Below are positions 1-8,784 of a stretch of DNA of 64,000 nt, one piece after another; within the stretch, counting starts at the first letter, position 1, and each line of letters starts with the position of its first letter. The notes beneath the pieces are model-generated. The model did not search any database and was not told the DNA's origin. It saw nothing but the letters and a program-made list of their open reading frames with translations. Location of the stretch: assembly GCA_937907425.1 (NCBI GenBank), contig CALCIE010000025.1, positions 62,001 to 126,000 on the forward strand, in the 5' to 3' direction. The position numbers were made by a program, and so were the translations under genes. The stretch is from ZC4RG42 sp003242425 (GTDB lineage Bacteria; Pseudomonadota; Gammaproteobacteria; Burkholderiales; SG8-39).

Positions 1-663
1 GACCACGAACAGCGTCTCGGTCGGCGCGAGCGCCTCGTGCAGGGCGGCGATCTCCTTCATCATCGCCTCGTCGATCGCCAGCCGGCCGGCGGTGTCGACG
101 ATCACCACATCGTTATAGTGACGGCGCGCATGGTCGACCGCCGCCCTGGCGATCTCGACCGGCTGCTGCCCCGGCTGCGAGGGGAAGAAGTCCACGCCGA
201 CCTGCTGGGCGAGCGTCTTCAACTGGTCGATGGCGGCGGGGCGGTACACGTCGCAGGACACCAGCAGCGGCTTCTTGCGCAGCCGCTCCTTGAGCAGCTT
301 GGCGAGCTTGCCCGCCGTCGTGGTCTTGCCCGAGCCCTGCAGGCCGGCCATGAGGATGATCGCCGGCGGGGCGACGTTGAGGTCGAGCGAGGCGGTCTCG
401 CCCCCCATCAGCGCGGTGAGTTCGCGGTGCACCACGCCGACCAGCGCCTGGCCGGGCGTCAGACTGCCGATCACCTCCTCGCCTAGCGCCTTTTCCTTGA
501 CGCGGGCGGTGAAATCCCGCACCACCGGCAGCGCGACGTCCGCCTCCAGAAGCGCCATGCGCACTTCGCGCATGGCGTCGGCGATATTGTCCTCGGTGAG
601 ACGCGCCTCGCCGCGGAGGGTCTTCACCACGCGCGCGAGGCGTTCGGTAAGGGTGTCGAACAT
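1..663 (-). CDS. ffh: Signal recognition particle protein Ffh (N-terminal part, cut by window edge)
   Basis: This is the GTPase subunit of the signal recognition particle, which binds signal sequences at the ribosome and delivers nascent inner-membrane proteins to FtsY. The first 221 codons are present and the M domain lies beyond the left edge. The protein begins MFDTLTERLARVVKTLRG, the typical helical N domain. The G domain follows with the P-loop GLQGSGKTTTAGKLA near residue 105, a CDVYRPAA motif and the DTAGR box near residue 190. The ATG is at 661-663. It is transcribed divergently from the YpjD-type gene, a pairing common in proteobacteria. The family call is secure. Confidence 0.97.
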   Translation of the reverse strand, partial: MFDTLTERLARVVKTLRGEARLTEDNIADAMREVRMALLEADVALPVVRDFTARVKEKALGEEVIGSLTPGQALVGVVHRELTALMGGETASLDLNVAPPAIILMAGLQGSGKTTTAGKLAKLLKERLRKKPLLVSCDVYRPAAIDQLKTLAQQVGVDFFPSQPGQQPVEIARAAVDHARRHYNDVVIVDTAGRLAIDEAMMKEIAALHEALAPTETLFVV

Positions 664-721
664 CGGTTTTCCTGTGGGGACCGCCTCCGGCAACGCCGGG
701 CGGATGGGATAAACTGCCGCA

Positions 722-1582
722 ATGGAAGGCAACATTCTACTGCACGCCGTCACGGCGGCCTTGTACCTCGCGCTCGGCGCCTACTTCTGGCACACCCGCT
801 GGCGCGCTGCGGCGCCGTCCACGGAAAAGCGCTGGGCGGACTACGCGGTGCCGGTGCCGCTTGCGCTGCACACCTGGCTGCTGTGGACAGAACTGCTGCA
901 GGCCGAAACCCTGCATTTCGGTTTCGGCCAGGCGTTGTCCGTGACGCTGTGGCTGGCGGTGGCGATCTACTGGGTCGAAAGCCTGTTCCTGAACGTGCAG
1001 GGCATGCACGGGATCGTGCTGCCCGTGGCGGCGGTGTGCGCCTTCCTGCCGGCGCTGTTCCCCGGGCCGGTGACGCCCGCCTACACCCAGCACCTCGCCT
1101 TCCGCACCCATCTGCTGCTGGCGATGGGCGCTTACAGCCTGTTCACCATCGGCGCGATCCACGCCCTGCTGATGGCCGTGCTCGACCGCAACCTGCACGG
1201 CGACGCCCCGCGCTCCAGGCGCAACGGCGACCGTTCTAAGGCCGCGCTGCTGCACGGGATGCTGGCGGGCATGCCGCCGCTGCTGACGCTGGAGCGGCTG
1301 CTGTTCCGCATCCTGGGCGTGGGCTTCATCCTGCTCACGCTCACACTCGCCAGCGGCATCCTGTTTTCGGAGGAACTGTTCGGGCAGCCGCTGCAGTTCA
1401 ACCATAAGACCATCTTCGCCTTCGTCTCCTGGTTCATCTTCGGTGCGCTGCTGGCGGGCCGGCGGTTCTACGGCTGGCGCGGCAGGCGGGCGCTGCGCTG
1501 GACCACGGCCGGCTTCGCGGTGCTGCTGCTCGCCTATGTGGGTACCCGCTTCGTGCTGGAAGTGCTGCTCGGGCGGACCTGA
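722..1582 (+). CDS. YpjD/CcsA-like inner-membrane protein
   Basis: This 286-residue polytopic membrane protein has about eight hydrophobic segments and belongs to the cytochrome c assembly (CcsA/HemX-like) superfamily. Its position divergent from ffh is that of the proteobacterial ypjD gene. Conserved-looking features are the QFNHKTIFAF segment near residue 225 and the SWFIFGALLAGR helix after it. Genuine CcsA proteins handle haem through a WWD motif, and I do not see that motif here, so a haem role is not supported. The ATG start is 58 bp from the ffh start codon. The molecular function of this subfamily is not established; some related proteins are linked to magnesium or cobalt export. Confidence 0.8.
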   Translation: MEGNILLHAVTAALYLALGAYFWHTRWRAAAPSTEKRWADYAVPVPLALHTWLLWTELLQAETLHFGFGQALSVTLWLAVAIYWVESLFLNVQGMHGIVLPVAAVCAFLPALFPGPVTPAYTQHLAFRTHLLLAMGAYSLFTIGAIHALLMAVLDRNLHGDAPRSRRNGDRSKAALLHGMLAGMPPLLTLERLLFRILGVGFILLTLTLASGILFSEELFGQPLQFNHKTIFAFVSWFIFGALLAGRRFYGWRGRRALRWTTAGFAVLLLAYVGTRFVLEVLLGRT

Positions 1583-1657
1583 AGCGCCGGCCTGCGGTTG
1601 ACAGCGGCTGCCGCAGGCACTGATACTTCGTCGCTCCTCATCCCGACCGTTCGAGTT

Positions 1658-2950
1658 TTGGACGATCTACCGCTTGCGCCGCAGTTTGCCGCGCTGGCCG
1701 TTCTGCTGATTCTCTCCGCGCTGTTCTCCATCGCCGAGACGAGCATGATGGCGTTGAACCGCTATCGGCTGAAGGCGATGGTGCGCCTGGGCAACCGCGC
1801 CGCGCAACGCACCGCCAAGCTGCTGGAGCGCACCGACCGGCTGCTGGGCGTCATCCTGCTGGGGAACAACCTCATCAACGCGGCGGCCGCGACGCTGGTC
1901 GGCGTGATCACCATCGAGCTTTTCGGCCAGAACGAGATCGCGCTGAGCGCCGGCACCCTGGTCGTGACCTTCCTCATCCTGGTGTTCTCGGAGATCACCC
2001 CGAAGGTCATCGGCGCGGCCTATCCGGAGAAGATCGCGCTGCCGCTGTCCTACCTGCTGGGGCCGCTGCTGCGCCTGCTCTATCCGGTCGTCTGGTTCGT
2101 CAACCTGTTCTCCTCGGCGCTGCTGTGGGTGCTGCGCATCAACCCCAACACCGGCAGCACCCAGTCGCAGCGGCTCAGCAACGAGGAACTGCGCTCGCTG
2201 GTGCTGGAACACGGCCATTACCTGCCGAAGAAACATTCCTCCATCCTCGTCAACCTGTTCGACCTGGAACGCATCACGGTGGAGGACGTGATGACGCCGC
2301 GCGCGCAGATCGAGGGCATCGACCTGGAGGCGCCGGAAGAGGAGCTGATCGAGAAGCTCACCACCAGCTATCACACCCGGCTGGTGGCCTACCGGCACGA
2401 ACCGGGCAACGTCGTCGGCATCCTGCATCTGCGCCGCGCGCTGTCGGTGCTGCGCGAACGCGAATTCTCCAAGGCGGCACTGGAAAACATCCTCACCGAG
2501 CCCTACTACGTGCCGGCCGACACCGGCGCGCTGGCGCAGTTGCAGTATTTCCAGGAGAACCGCCAGCGGCTGGCGCTGGTGGTCGACGAATACGGCGAGC
2601 TGCAGGGCCTGGTGACGCTCGAAGACATCATCGAGGAGATCATCGGCGAGTTCACCACCAGTGCGCCCGTGCGCGCCTCGCATTTCGACTGGGGCGAGGA
2701 CGACAGCGCGCTGGTCGAGGGTTCGAGCAGCCTGCGCGAGCTGAACCGTAAGCTCGGTCTCGAACTGCCGCTCGACGGGCCGAAGACGCTGAACGGCCTC
2801 ATCCTCGACTATCTGCAGGACATTCCCGAAGCGGGTGTGAGCGTCAAGATCGCCGGCGTGCCGATGGAGATCGTGCAGACGCAGGACCGCGTCATCAAGA
2901 CCGTGCGCCTGTTCAAGCCCAAGCGCAAGGAAACCGCCGAAGTCGACTGA
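1658..2950 (+). CDS. CorB/CNNM-type (HlyC/CorC family) CBS-domain membrane transporter
   Basis: This is a predicted divalent-cation (Mg/Co) efflux protein. The N-terminal third is a DUF21/CNNM membrane domain with the FSIAETSMMALN motif. A pair of CBS domains follows, with EDVMTPRAQI and the conserved TLEDIIEEIIGEF. The C-terminal CorC_HlyC domain has GVSVKIAGVPMEIV. I placed the start at the TTG at 1658 because homologues begin close to the DDLPLAPQFAAL stretch; another TTG at 1598 would add 20 residues. No strong ribosome binding site separates the two. It follows the YpjD-type gene by 75 bp, so the pair may be co-transcribed. Confidence 0.88.
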   Translation: MDDLPLAPQFAALAVLLILSALFSIAETSMMALNRYRLKAMVRLGNRAAQRTAKLLERTDRLLGVILLGNNLINAAAATLVGVITIELFGQNEIALSAGTLVVTFLILVFSEITPKVIGAAYPEKIALPLSYLLGPLLRLLYPVVWFVNLFSSALLWVLRINPNTGSTQSQRLSNEELRSLVLEHGHYLPKKHSSILVNLFDLERITVEDVMTPRAQIEGIDLEAPEEELIEKLTTSYHTRLVAYRHEPGNVVGILHLRRALSVLREREFSKAALENILTEPYYVPADTGALAQLQYFQENRQRLALVVDEYGELQGLVTLEDIIEEIIGEFTTSAPVRASHFDWGEDDSALVEGSSSLRELNRKLGLELPLDGPKTLNGLILDYLQDIPEAGVSVKIAGVPMEIVQTQDRVIKTVRLFKPKRKETAEVD

Positions 2951-3175
2951 GGCGACTTGCCAATGTCATAGCGCCGAGTGTGACGAGGTTCCCTTTACAG
3001 CGCTCCTCCCCCAACGCATCATCGCCGTGCCGGCCACGGCGCCCGTGAAGCACCCGCCGCCGTGATCGAGGTCACGCGCCGCGCGAGCTTCCGTGCCGTG
3101 CGGCGGGCCGTGGACGCGACAATAACGACGGCCGGCCGCATCCCGTCCGCCGGCGACGAACAACGAGGCCCTCTT

Positions 3176-4411
3176 ATGGCGACCGCAGCGCTCAAACGCG
3201 GCTCCAAACGCGATGCCGTGAAGGAATACATCTTCCTCTGGGAAGGCAAGGACCGCTCCGGCAAGCAGGTCAAAGGCGAGATGCGCGCCAGCGGCGAGAA
3301 CGTGGTCAACGCGACCCTGCGCCGCCAGGGCATCCTGGTCACCAAGGTCCGCAAACAGCGCGTCGGCGGACGCAAGAAGATCACCGAGAAGGACATCACG
3401 CTGTTCACCCGGCAGCTCGCCACCATGATGAAGGCCGGCGTGCCGCTTCTGCAGGCTTTCGACATCGTCGGCAAGGGGCATTCGAACCCCAGCGTGAGCA
3501 AGCTGCTGCTGGACATCCGCACCGAAGTGGAGACGGGCTCGAGCCTCGCGGCCGCGTTCCGCAAGTTCCCGCTCTATTTCGACGCGCTGTTCTGCAACCT
3601 CGTCCAGGCGGGCGAACAGGCCGGTATCCTGGAATCCCTGCTCGACCGGCTCGCGACCTACAAGGAAAAGATTCTCGCCATCAAGAGCAAGATCAAGTCG
3701 GCCCTGTTCTATCCCACCGCAGTGATCGTGGTGGCTTTCGTGATCACCGCGGTGATCATGATCTGGGTGATCCCGGCCTTCAAAGAGATTTTCAACAACT
3801 TCGGTGCCGACCTGCCCGCCCCGACCCTGATGGTCATCAGCATGTCGGACTTCTTCGTCGAGTACTGGTACGCGATCTTCGGCGGACTGATCGGCGGCAT
3901 CTGGGGTTTCTTCGCGCTCTGGAAACGCTCGCGTGCCCTGCAGATCGCGCTCGACCGCTGGTTCCTGAAGCTGCCGGTGTTCGGCGACATCATCCGCAAG
4001 GCGGTCATCGCCCGCTGGACGCGCACGCTCGCCACCATGTTCGCCGCCGGCGTGCCGCTGGTGGAGGCGCTCGATTCGGTGGGCGGCGCCTCGGGCAACC
4101 ACGTCTATGCCGAAGCGACCAAGCGCATCCAGCAGGAAGTGAGCACCGGCACCAGCCTTACGGTGGCGATGCAGAACGCGGCCGTATTCCCCGCCATGGT
4201 GGTGCAGATGACCGCCATCGGCGAGGAATCGGGCTCGCTCGACGCCATGCTGACCAAGGTGGCCGATTTCTTCGAACAGGAGGTCGACGACGCGGTCGCC
4301 TCGCTCTCCAGCCTGATGGAACCCATCATCATGGTGGTGCTGGGCACGCTGATCGGCGGCATGGTGGTGGCGATGTATCTGCCGATCTTCAAGCTCGGCC
4401 AGGTCGTGTAA
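3176..4411 (+). CDS. pilC: Type IV pilus inner-membrane platform protein PilC
   Basis: PilC is the cytoplasmic-membrane platform on which the PilB and PilT ATPases drive pilin insertion and removal. The 411-residue protein has two type II secretion F domains in tandem. The first, with FTRQLATMMKAGVPL near residue 75, and the second, with WTRTLATMFAAGVPL near residue 282, are visibly duplicated. Hydrophobic helices follow each, ending in VVAMYLPIFKLGQVV. The ATG at 3176 was chosen over an in-frame extension to 3062 because it has a GAGG upstream and fits family length. A strong terminator follows at once. The usual upstream pilB is absent from this window. Confidence 0.96.
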   Translation: MATAALKRGSKRDAVKEYIFLWEGKDRSGKQVKGEMRASGENVVNATLRRQGILVTKVRKQRVGGRKKITEKDITLFTRQLATMMKAGVPLLQAFDIVGKGHSNPSVSKLLLDIRTEVETGSSLAAAFRKFPLYFDALFCNLVQAGEQAGILESLLDRLATYKEKILAIKSKIKSALFYPTAVIVVAFVITAVIMIWVIPAFKEIFNNFGADLPAPTLMVISMSDFFVEYWYAIFGGLIGGIWGFFALWKRSRALQIALDRWFLKLPVFGDIIRKAVIARWTRTLATMFAAGVPLVEALDSVGGASGNHVYAEATKRIQQEVSTGTSLTVAMQNAAVFPAMVVQMTAIGEESGSLDAMLTKVADFFEQEVDDAVASLSSLMEPIIMVVLGTLIGGMVVAMYLPIFKLGQVV

Positions 4412-4429
4412 GACCGCCGGGACGGTCGA

Positions 4430-4455
4430 GGGCTGCCACGAGGCAGCCCTTTTTT
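4430..4455 (+). terminator. Rho-independent terminator after pilC
   Basis: A perfect 8-bp GC-rich stem, GGGCTGCC at 4430-4437 paired with GGCAGCCC at 4442-4449, encloses the loop ACGA. It is followed by six T residues at 4450-4455. It lies 18 bases after the pilC stop and only 15 bases before the pilD start codon, so pilD must rely on readthrough or on a very short leader. Confidence 0.9.
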
Positions 4456-4470
4456 GTTACAAGAACGACT

Positions 4471-5331
4471 ATGCTTTCGACGAGCCTGCATCTGGATCCC
4501 CTCATGCTCAGCGTCCTGGCCCTGGTCGTGGGGCTGGCGATCGGCAGCTTCCTCAACGTCGTCATCCACCGGCTGCCGCGCATGATGGAGCGCGACTGGC
4601 AGGCGCAATGCGCGGAGTTGCGCGGCGAGCCTGTCCCGCAGAAGGAACGCTACAACCTCGTCGTGCCGCGCTCGGCCTGTCCGCATTGCGGCCACCGCAT
4701 CGGCGCGCTGGAGAACATCCCGGTGCTGTCGTACCTGATGCTGCGCGGCAGGTGCTCGGGCTGTGGCGCACGCATCAGCCTGCGCTATCCGGTAGTGGAA
4801 CTGCTGACCGGCGTAGCGACCGCCTACGCGGCCTGGCGCTACGGCCTGAGCTGGGCGGGGCTCGGCGCGATGGTGTTCCTGTGGGCGATGATCGCGCTCA
4901 CCTTTATCGACGCCGACACGCAACTGCTGCCCGATGCCATCACCCTGCCGTTGCTGTGGCTCGGGCTGCTGCTCAATCTCAACGGCACCTTCGTCGACCT
5001 GCATTCGGCCGTCATCGGCGCGGTGAGCGGCTATCTGGTGCTATGGTCGGTGTACTGGCTGTTCAAACTGGCGACCGGCAAGGAGGGCATGGGTTTCGGC
5101 GATTTCAAACTGCTTGCGGCGATCGGCGCGTGGCTGGGCTGGAAGATGCTGCCGCTGGTGATCCTGCTGTCCTCGCTCGTCGGCGCGGCGGTGGGCATCG
5201 TGCTGATCGTGCTCGCGAAGCGTGGCCGCGAAGTGCCGATGCCCTTCGGCCCCTATCTCGCCGCTGCCGGCGTCATCGCCCTGTTCTGGGGCGAGACGCT
5301 GGTCAGCCGCTATCTGGACGTGCTGTACTGA
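4471..5331 (+). CDS. pilD: Prepilin peptidase / N-methyltransferase PilD
   Basis: PilD cleaves the leader of type IV prepilins and pseudopilins and N-methylates the new N terminus, acting in the inner membrane. The protein has 286 residues. The cytoplasmic zinc-binding loop has two CxxC pairs, C70/C73 (CPHCGHRI) and C95/C98 (CSGCGARI). The aspartyl protease motifs are FIDADTQLLPD with D147 and GFGDFK with D211. Several membrane helices follow, ending near VSRYLDVLY. Its stop overlaps the coaE start in TGATG, so the two are translationally coupled. It lies just behind the pilC terminator. Confidence 0.96.
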   Translation: MLSTSLHLDPLMLSVLALVVGLAIGSFLNVVIHRLPRMMERDWQAQCAELRGEPVPQKERYNLVVPRSACPHCGHRIGALENIPVLSYLMLRGRCSGCGARISLRYPVVELLTGVATAYAAWRYGLSWAGLGAMVFLWAMIALTFIDADTQLLPDAITLPLLWLGLLLNLNGTFVDLHSAVIGAVSGYLVLWSVYWLFKLATGKEGMGFGDFKLLAAIGAWLGWKMLPLVILLSSLVGAAVGIVLIVLAKRGREVPMPFGPYLAAAGVIALFWGETLVSRYLDVLY

Positions 5332-5933
5332 TGTTCCGCGTGGGCCTCACCGGCGGCATCGGCAGCGGCAAATCCAGCGTCGCCGAACGCTTTGCCGCGC
5401 GCGGCATCAAAGTCGTCGACGCGGACGCCATTTCGCACCGGCTCACGGCCGCGGGCGGCGGCGCGATCGAGGCCATCCGCGCCGCCTTCGGCGACGAGAT
5501 GATCACCCCCGAAGGCGCGCTGGACCGCGCCAGAATGCGGGCGCTGGTATTCGCCGATCCGCAGGCCAAGCGCAGGCTGGAGGCCATCCTCCATCCCCTG
5601 ATCGCCGCCGAGGCCGAACGCGAGATCGCGTCCGCCGGCAGCCCCTATGTCGTTCACATGATTCCGCTGCTCGTCGAACGCGGCAATGCGCGGCGGCGCT
5701 TCGACCGGGTGCTGGTGGTGGACTGCCCCGAGGAGACGCAGATCGCCCGCGTCATGGCGCGCAGCGGTCTGAAGCGGGAAGAGGTCGAAGCCATCATGGC
5801 GACGCAGGCCACGCGCGCCGAACGCCTGGCGCAGGCCGACGACATCGTGGACAACTCGGGTCCGCTGGAGAACCTCGATGCGCAAGTACAGCGTCTTCAC
5901 GAGATGTATCTGCGCCTCGCCGCGACGCATTGA
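5331..5933 (+). CDS. coaE: Dephospho-CoA kinase
   Basis: CoaE phosphorylates the 3'-hydroxyl of dephospho-CoA, the last step of coenzyme A synthesis, in the cytoplasm. The 200-residue protein starts with the Walker A sequence GGIGSGKSS at residues 8-16. The DADAISH motif follows near residue 31, then the LHPLI segment, and it ends within the usual length of the family. The ATG shares its A with the TGA of pilD. The pilD-coaE-zapD-yacG order is a standard proteobacterial arrangement. Confidence 0.97.
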   Translation: MFRVGLTGGIGSGKSSVAERFAARGIKVVDADAISHRLTAAGGGAIEAIRAAFGDEMITPEGALDRARMRALVFADPQAKRRLEAILHPLIAAEAEREIASAGSPYVVHMIPLLVERGNARRRFDRVLVVDCPEETQIARVMARSGLKREEVEAIMATQATRAERLAQADDIVDNSGPLENLDAQVQRLHEMYLRLAATH

Positions 5934-6005
5934 AGTCCGCGGCCTCGGTTGTCATGCCGTATCGATTGGTTCAGAATCGACGTCAGCTTCTCATACGGGT
6001 CGGGC

Positions 6006-6761
6006 GTGATCACTTACGAGTACCCACTCATCGAACGTGTCCGGACACTGCTGCGTCTGGAGGATCTGTTCGATCGCGCCGACTACTTTCTGCATAAGAC
6101 GGAAGCCCCCGAGCATCACGTCGCCCTGCTGACGCTGTTCGAGATCCTCGAGGTGGCGGGACGCGCCGACCTCAAGTCGGATCTGCTGCAGGAGCTCGAG
6201 CGCCAGAAGCAGATGGTGTATGCCTTCCGCGACAATCCGGAGGTGAACCAGGAAGCGCTGGCGCGCGTGCTGCACGAGCTGGAGTCCACCTATGCCGCGC
6301 TGCACGCGATGACCGGCAAGGTCGGCCAGCACGTGCGCGAGAACGACTGGCTGATGAGCGTGCGGCAGCGCACCACTATTCCGGGCGGCGCGTGCGAGTT
6401 CGACCTCCCTTCCTACCATTACTGGCTCAATCAGCCGGCCGAAGAGCGCCTGCAGGCACTGTTAGGTTGGATCACGCCGCTCTACCCGATCCGCGACGCG
6501 GTGCAGATGGTGCTCAAACTGCTGCGCGAAAGCGGCAAGCCGGTCATGGTACGCGCGCATCGCGGCACCTTTCAGCAGATGATGAGCGGACGCTCGGCCC
6601 AGATGGTGCGCCTGCGGGTGCCTCGCGCCCTGATGTGTATCCCGGAGATCAGCGCCAACCGCTACGCGCTCAACATCCGCTTCATCTCCGCCTCGGAAAG
6701 CCCGCGTCCCCGCACCTGCGACATCGACATCGACTTCGAGCTGACCTACTGCTGTCTGTAG
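6006..6761 (+). CDS. zapD: Cell division protein ZapD
   Basis: ZapD cross-links FtsZ protofilaments at midcell and stabilises the Z ring. The protein is 251 residues, like other family members. It begins VITYEYPLIERVRTLLRLED, a nearly invariant N terminus that fixes the GTG at 6006 as start; an in-frame ATG at 5949 would add 19 residues with no family support. Other recognisable blocks are RQRTTIPGG near residue 120, the YHYWLN motif, and FQQMMSGRSAQMVRL near residue 180. It follows coaE by 72 bp and is followed after 2 bp by yacG. Confidence 0.95.
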   Translation: MITYEYPLIERVRTLLRLEDLFDRADYFLHKTEAPEHHVALLTLFEILEVAGRADLKSDLLQELERQKQMVYAFRDNPEVNQEALARVLHELESTYAALHAMTGKVGQHVRENDWLMSVRQRTTIPGGACEFDLPSYHYWLNQPAEERLQALLGWITPLYPIRDAVQMVLKLLRESGKPVMVRAHRGTFQQMMSGRSAQMVRLRVPRALMCIPEISANRYALNIRFISASESPRPRTCDIDIDFELTYCCL

Positions 6762-6763
6762 CG

Positions 6764-6955
6764 ATGAAGTCCAAGCCCCGCGAAGTCGCTTGTCCCCAGT
6801 GCGGCAAGCTGGTGCCCTGGACCAGCGCGAACCGCTACCGCCCCTTCTGTTCCGAGCGCTGCAAGATGATCGACCTCGGCGCCTGGGCGAACGAATCCTA
6901 CCGGCTGCCCGCGCAAGAGGACGACGAAAACCCGAACGCCGCGGACGAATCCTGA
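6764..6955 (+). CDS. yacG: DNA gyrase inhibitor YacG (small zinc-binding protein)
   Basis: YacG is a very small zinc protein that binds GyrB and inhibits gyrase in vitro. This 63-residue copy has all four zinc ligands in the expected pattern: CPQCG at residues 9-13 and FCSERC at about residues 27-32, followed by the conserved MIDLGAWANESYR. The tail is acidic. The ATG lies 2 bases after the zapD stop. The gene ends at 6955, directly against the stop codon of the convergent Nudix-ThiE gene. Confidence 0.95.
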   Translation: MKSKPREVACPQCGKLVPWTSANRYRPFCSERCKMIDLGAWANESYRLPAQEDDENPNAADES

Positions 6956-7897
6956 TCAGCCGATCGCCCAGCTGCCGCGGATCATGGCGATGCCGTGCGC
7001 ACCGTGCGCCCGGGCTTCGTCGAGCAGTTCGGGCCGCATGCCGCCGATCGCGTACACAGGCAGTTGCGCATCGCGCGCGATGCGTTCGAAACCGGCCCAG
7101 CCGAGCGGCTCGGCGTCGGGATGCGTCGGCGTGGCCTGCACCGAGCCCAGTACGGCGAAATCCAGGCCCAGCGCTTCCGCGTGGCGCAGTTCTCCCGCAC
7201 TGTGAACGGAGGCGCCGACCAGATCGAAATCGGGACGCGCCCTGCTCGCCATGAGCTCGCGCGCGCTCAAGTGCACGCCGTCGGCGCCGATCCGCCGCGC
7301 CAGGGCGGCGTCGCCGTTCAGCAACACCCGCGCGCCTGCCGCATGCGCACGCCGCACCACTTCCCGCCCCAGCGACTCGAGCGTGCCGACGTCCAGCGCG
7401 GGTTCGCGCAGTTGAACGAGCCGCAGGCCGCTTTGAAGCCGCCGCGCCAGCCGCTCGAGAAAGACGTCGGCACCAACCGCCGCCGCGTTGGACACAGCGT
7501 ATTCCTCGGGCAGCGCGAGCGCACGCAGAATGGGCGCATTCGCGGGCAGCATCGGCTCGACCTCGATCGCATCCGGCCGCTGCCAGGCGAGCGCCTGCCC
7601 TTCGCGGCCGTGCGGCTCGCCGCGCCATCGCCGCACGCGGAAGAAATGCAGCCGCACCGTGGCATGCGGATAGGTGTAGGTGCGCACGAGCCAGGGATCG
7701 GCGCGTTCAATCTCGACCCCGAGCTCTTCGCGGAGCTCGCGCCGCAACGCCTCGGCCGGCGCTTCGCCGGGCTCGACCTTGCCGCCCGGGAATTCCCAGT
7801 AGCCGGCGTAAACGGTACGCGCGGGACGCTGGGCGAGCAGAAAGCGGCCGTCGGCGTCGATGAGCACCGCGGCCGCGACAGCGACCACCTTGTCCAT
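6956..7897 (-). CDS. Nudix hydrolase - thiamine phosphate synthase-like fusion protein
   Basis: This 313-residue protein fuses two domains. Residues 1-130 are a MutT-type Nudix domain with the Nudix box GGKVEPGEAPAEALRRELRE followed by ELGVEI. Such domains sanitise oxidised nucleotides such as 8-oxo-dGTP. Residues 135-313 are a ThiE/TenI-like TIM barrel with GADGVHLSAREL, LGSVQATPTHP and the phosphate-binding YAIGGM. In true ThiE the segment is usually TxTKP, so THP may mean altered activity. The same fusion is known in several proteobacteria, and the role of the second domain is unclear. The ATG overlaps the DUF815 ATPase stop by one base. Confidence 0.9.
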   Translation of the reverse strand: MDKVVAVAAAVLIDADGRFLLAQRPARTVYAGYWEFPGGKVEPGEAPAEALRRELREELGVEIERADPWLVRTYTYPHATVRLHFFRVRRWRGEPHGREGQALAWQRPDAIEVEPMLPANAPILRALALPEEYAVSNAAAVGADVFLERLARRLQSGLRLVQLREPALDVGTLESLGREVVRRAHAAGARVLLNGDAALARRIGADGVHLSARELMASRARPDFDLVGASVHSAGELRHAEALGLDFAVLGSVQATPTHPDAEPLGWAGFERIARDAQLPVYAIGGMRPELLDEARAHGAHGIAMIRGSWAIG

Positions 7898-8784
7898 CAG
7901 CCCGCAGCCTTCTTGCCGTGCCGGCCGGCCCAGTCGCGCGCGAAATGCCAGGCCACGCGGCCGCTGCGCGAGCCGCGGCTGAGCGCCCATTGCAGTGCCT
8001 CGGGACGTGCGCGTTCGATGTCCGCCTCGTCGCAGCCCAGCTCGCGCAGCCAGTGCGCGACGATGCGCAGGTATTCCTCCTGATCGAAAGGATAGAAGGA
8101 CACCCACAACCCGAAGCGCTCGGAGAGCGAGATCTTTTCCTCGCTCGTCTCGCCCGGATGGATCTCGCCGCCCAGATGCTTGTACTCCAGGTTCTCCTGC
8201 ATGAACTCGGGCATCAGATGGCGGCGGTTGGAAGTGGCGTAGATCAGGACGTTGTCGGAGGACGCGGCGACCGAGCCGTCGAGCACCGTCTTCAGCGCTT
8301 TATAGCCCGGATCGTTGGCCTCGAAGGAAAGGTCGTCGGAGAAGATGATGAAGCGCTCGGGCCGCGACGCCACCAGTTCCACGATCTCCGGGAGATCGAG
8401 CAGATCGAGCTTGTCCACCTCGATGAGGCGCAGGCCTTCCTCGGCATAGCGGTTCAGGATTGCCTTCACCAGCGAGCTCTTGCCCGTGCCCCGGGCGCCG
8501 GTCAGCAGCACGTTGTTCGCCGGCAGACCGCGCACGAACTGGCGGGTGTTCGCGTCCACCAGCGCCTTCTGCCGGTCGATGTCCTGGAGATCGTCGAGCG
8601 TGATGCGGTGCACATGCTTGACCGGGACCAGCGTGCCCTGCCCCTGACGGCGTCGCCAGCGGAAGGCGACGCTCGCCGACCAGTCGACCGGCTCCGGCGG
8701 TTTCGGCAACATCGGTTCCAGCCGATCGACCAGTCGTTCGAGACGGGCGATCAGGCGCTCGAGCGCGGCGGAAATGTCGCTCAC
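7897..8784 (-). CDS. DUF815-family P-loop ATPase
   Basis: This 295-residue cytoplasmic protein is an AAA-like ATPase of the DUF815 family. The Walker A motif is GARGTGKSS at residues 96-104 and the Walker B is FIIFSDDLSF at about residues 146-155. Further conserved blocks are IYATSNRRHL, a sensor-1-type Asn, and LSLSERFGLWVSF. I chose the GTG at 8784, which overlaps the argJ stop in GTGA, over an upstream ATG at 8838 inside argJ. The biochemical role of the family is not established. It is wedged between argJ and the Nudix-ThiE gene, with both junctions overlapping. Confidence 0.88.
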   Translation of the reverse strand: MSDISAALERLIARLERLVDRLEPMLPKPPEPVDWSASVAFRWRRRQGQGTLVPVKHVHRITLDDLQDIDRQKALVDANTRQFVRGLPANNVLLTGARGTGKSSLVKAILNRYAEEGLRLIEVDKLDLLDLPEIVELVASRPERFIIFSDDLSFEANDPGYKALKTVLDGSVAASSDNVLIYATSNRRHLMPEFMQENLEYKHLGGEIHPGETSEEKISLSERFGLWVSFYPFDQEEYLRIVAHWLRELGCDEADIERARPEALQWALSRGSRSGRVAWHFARDWAGRHGKKAAG

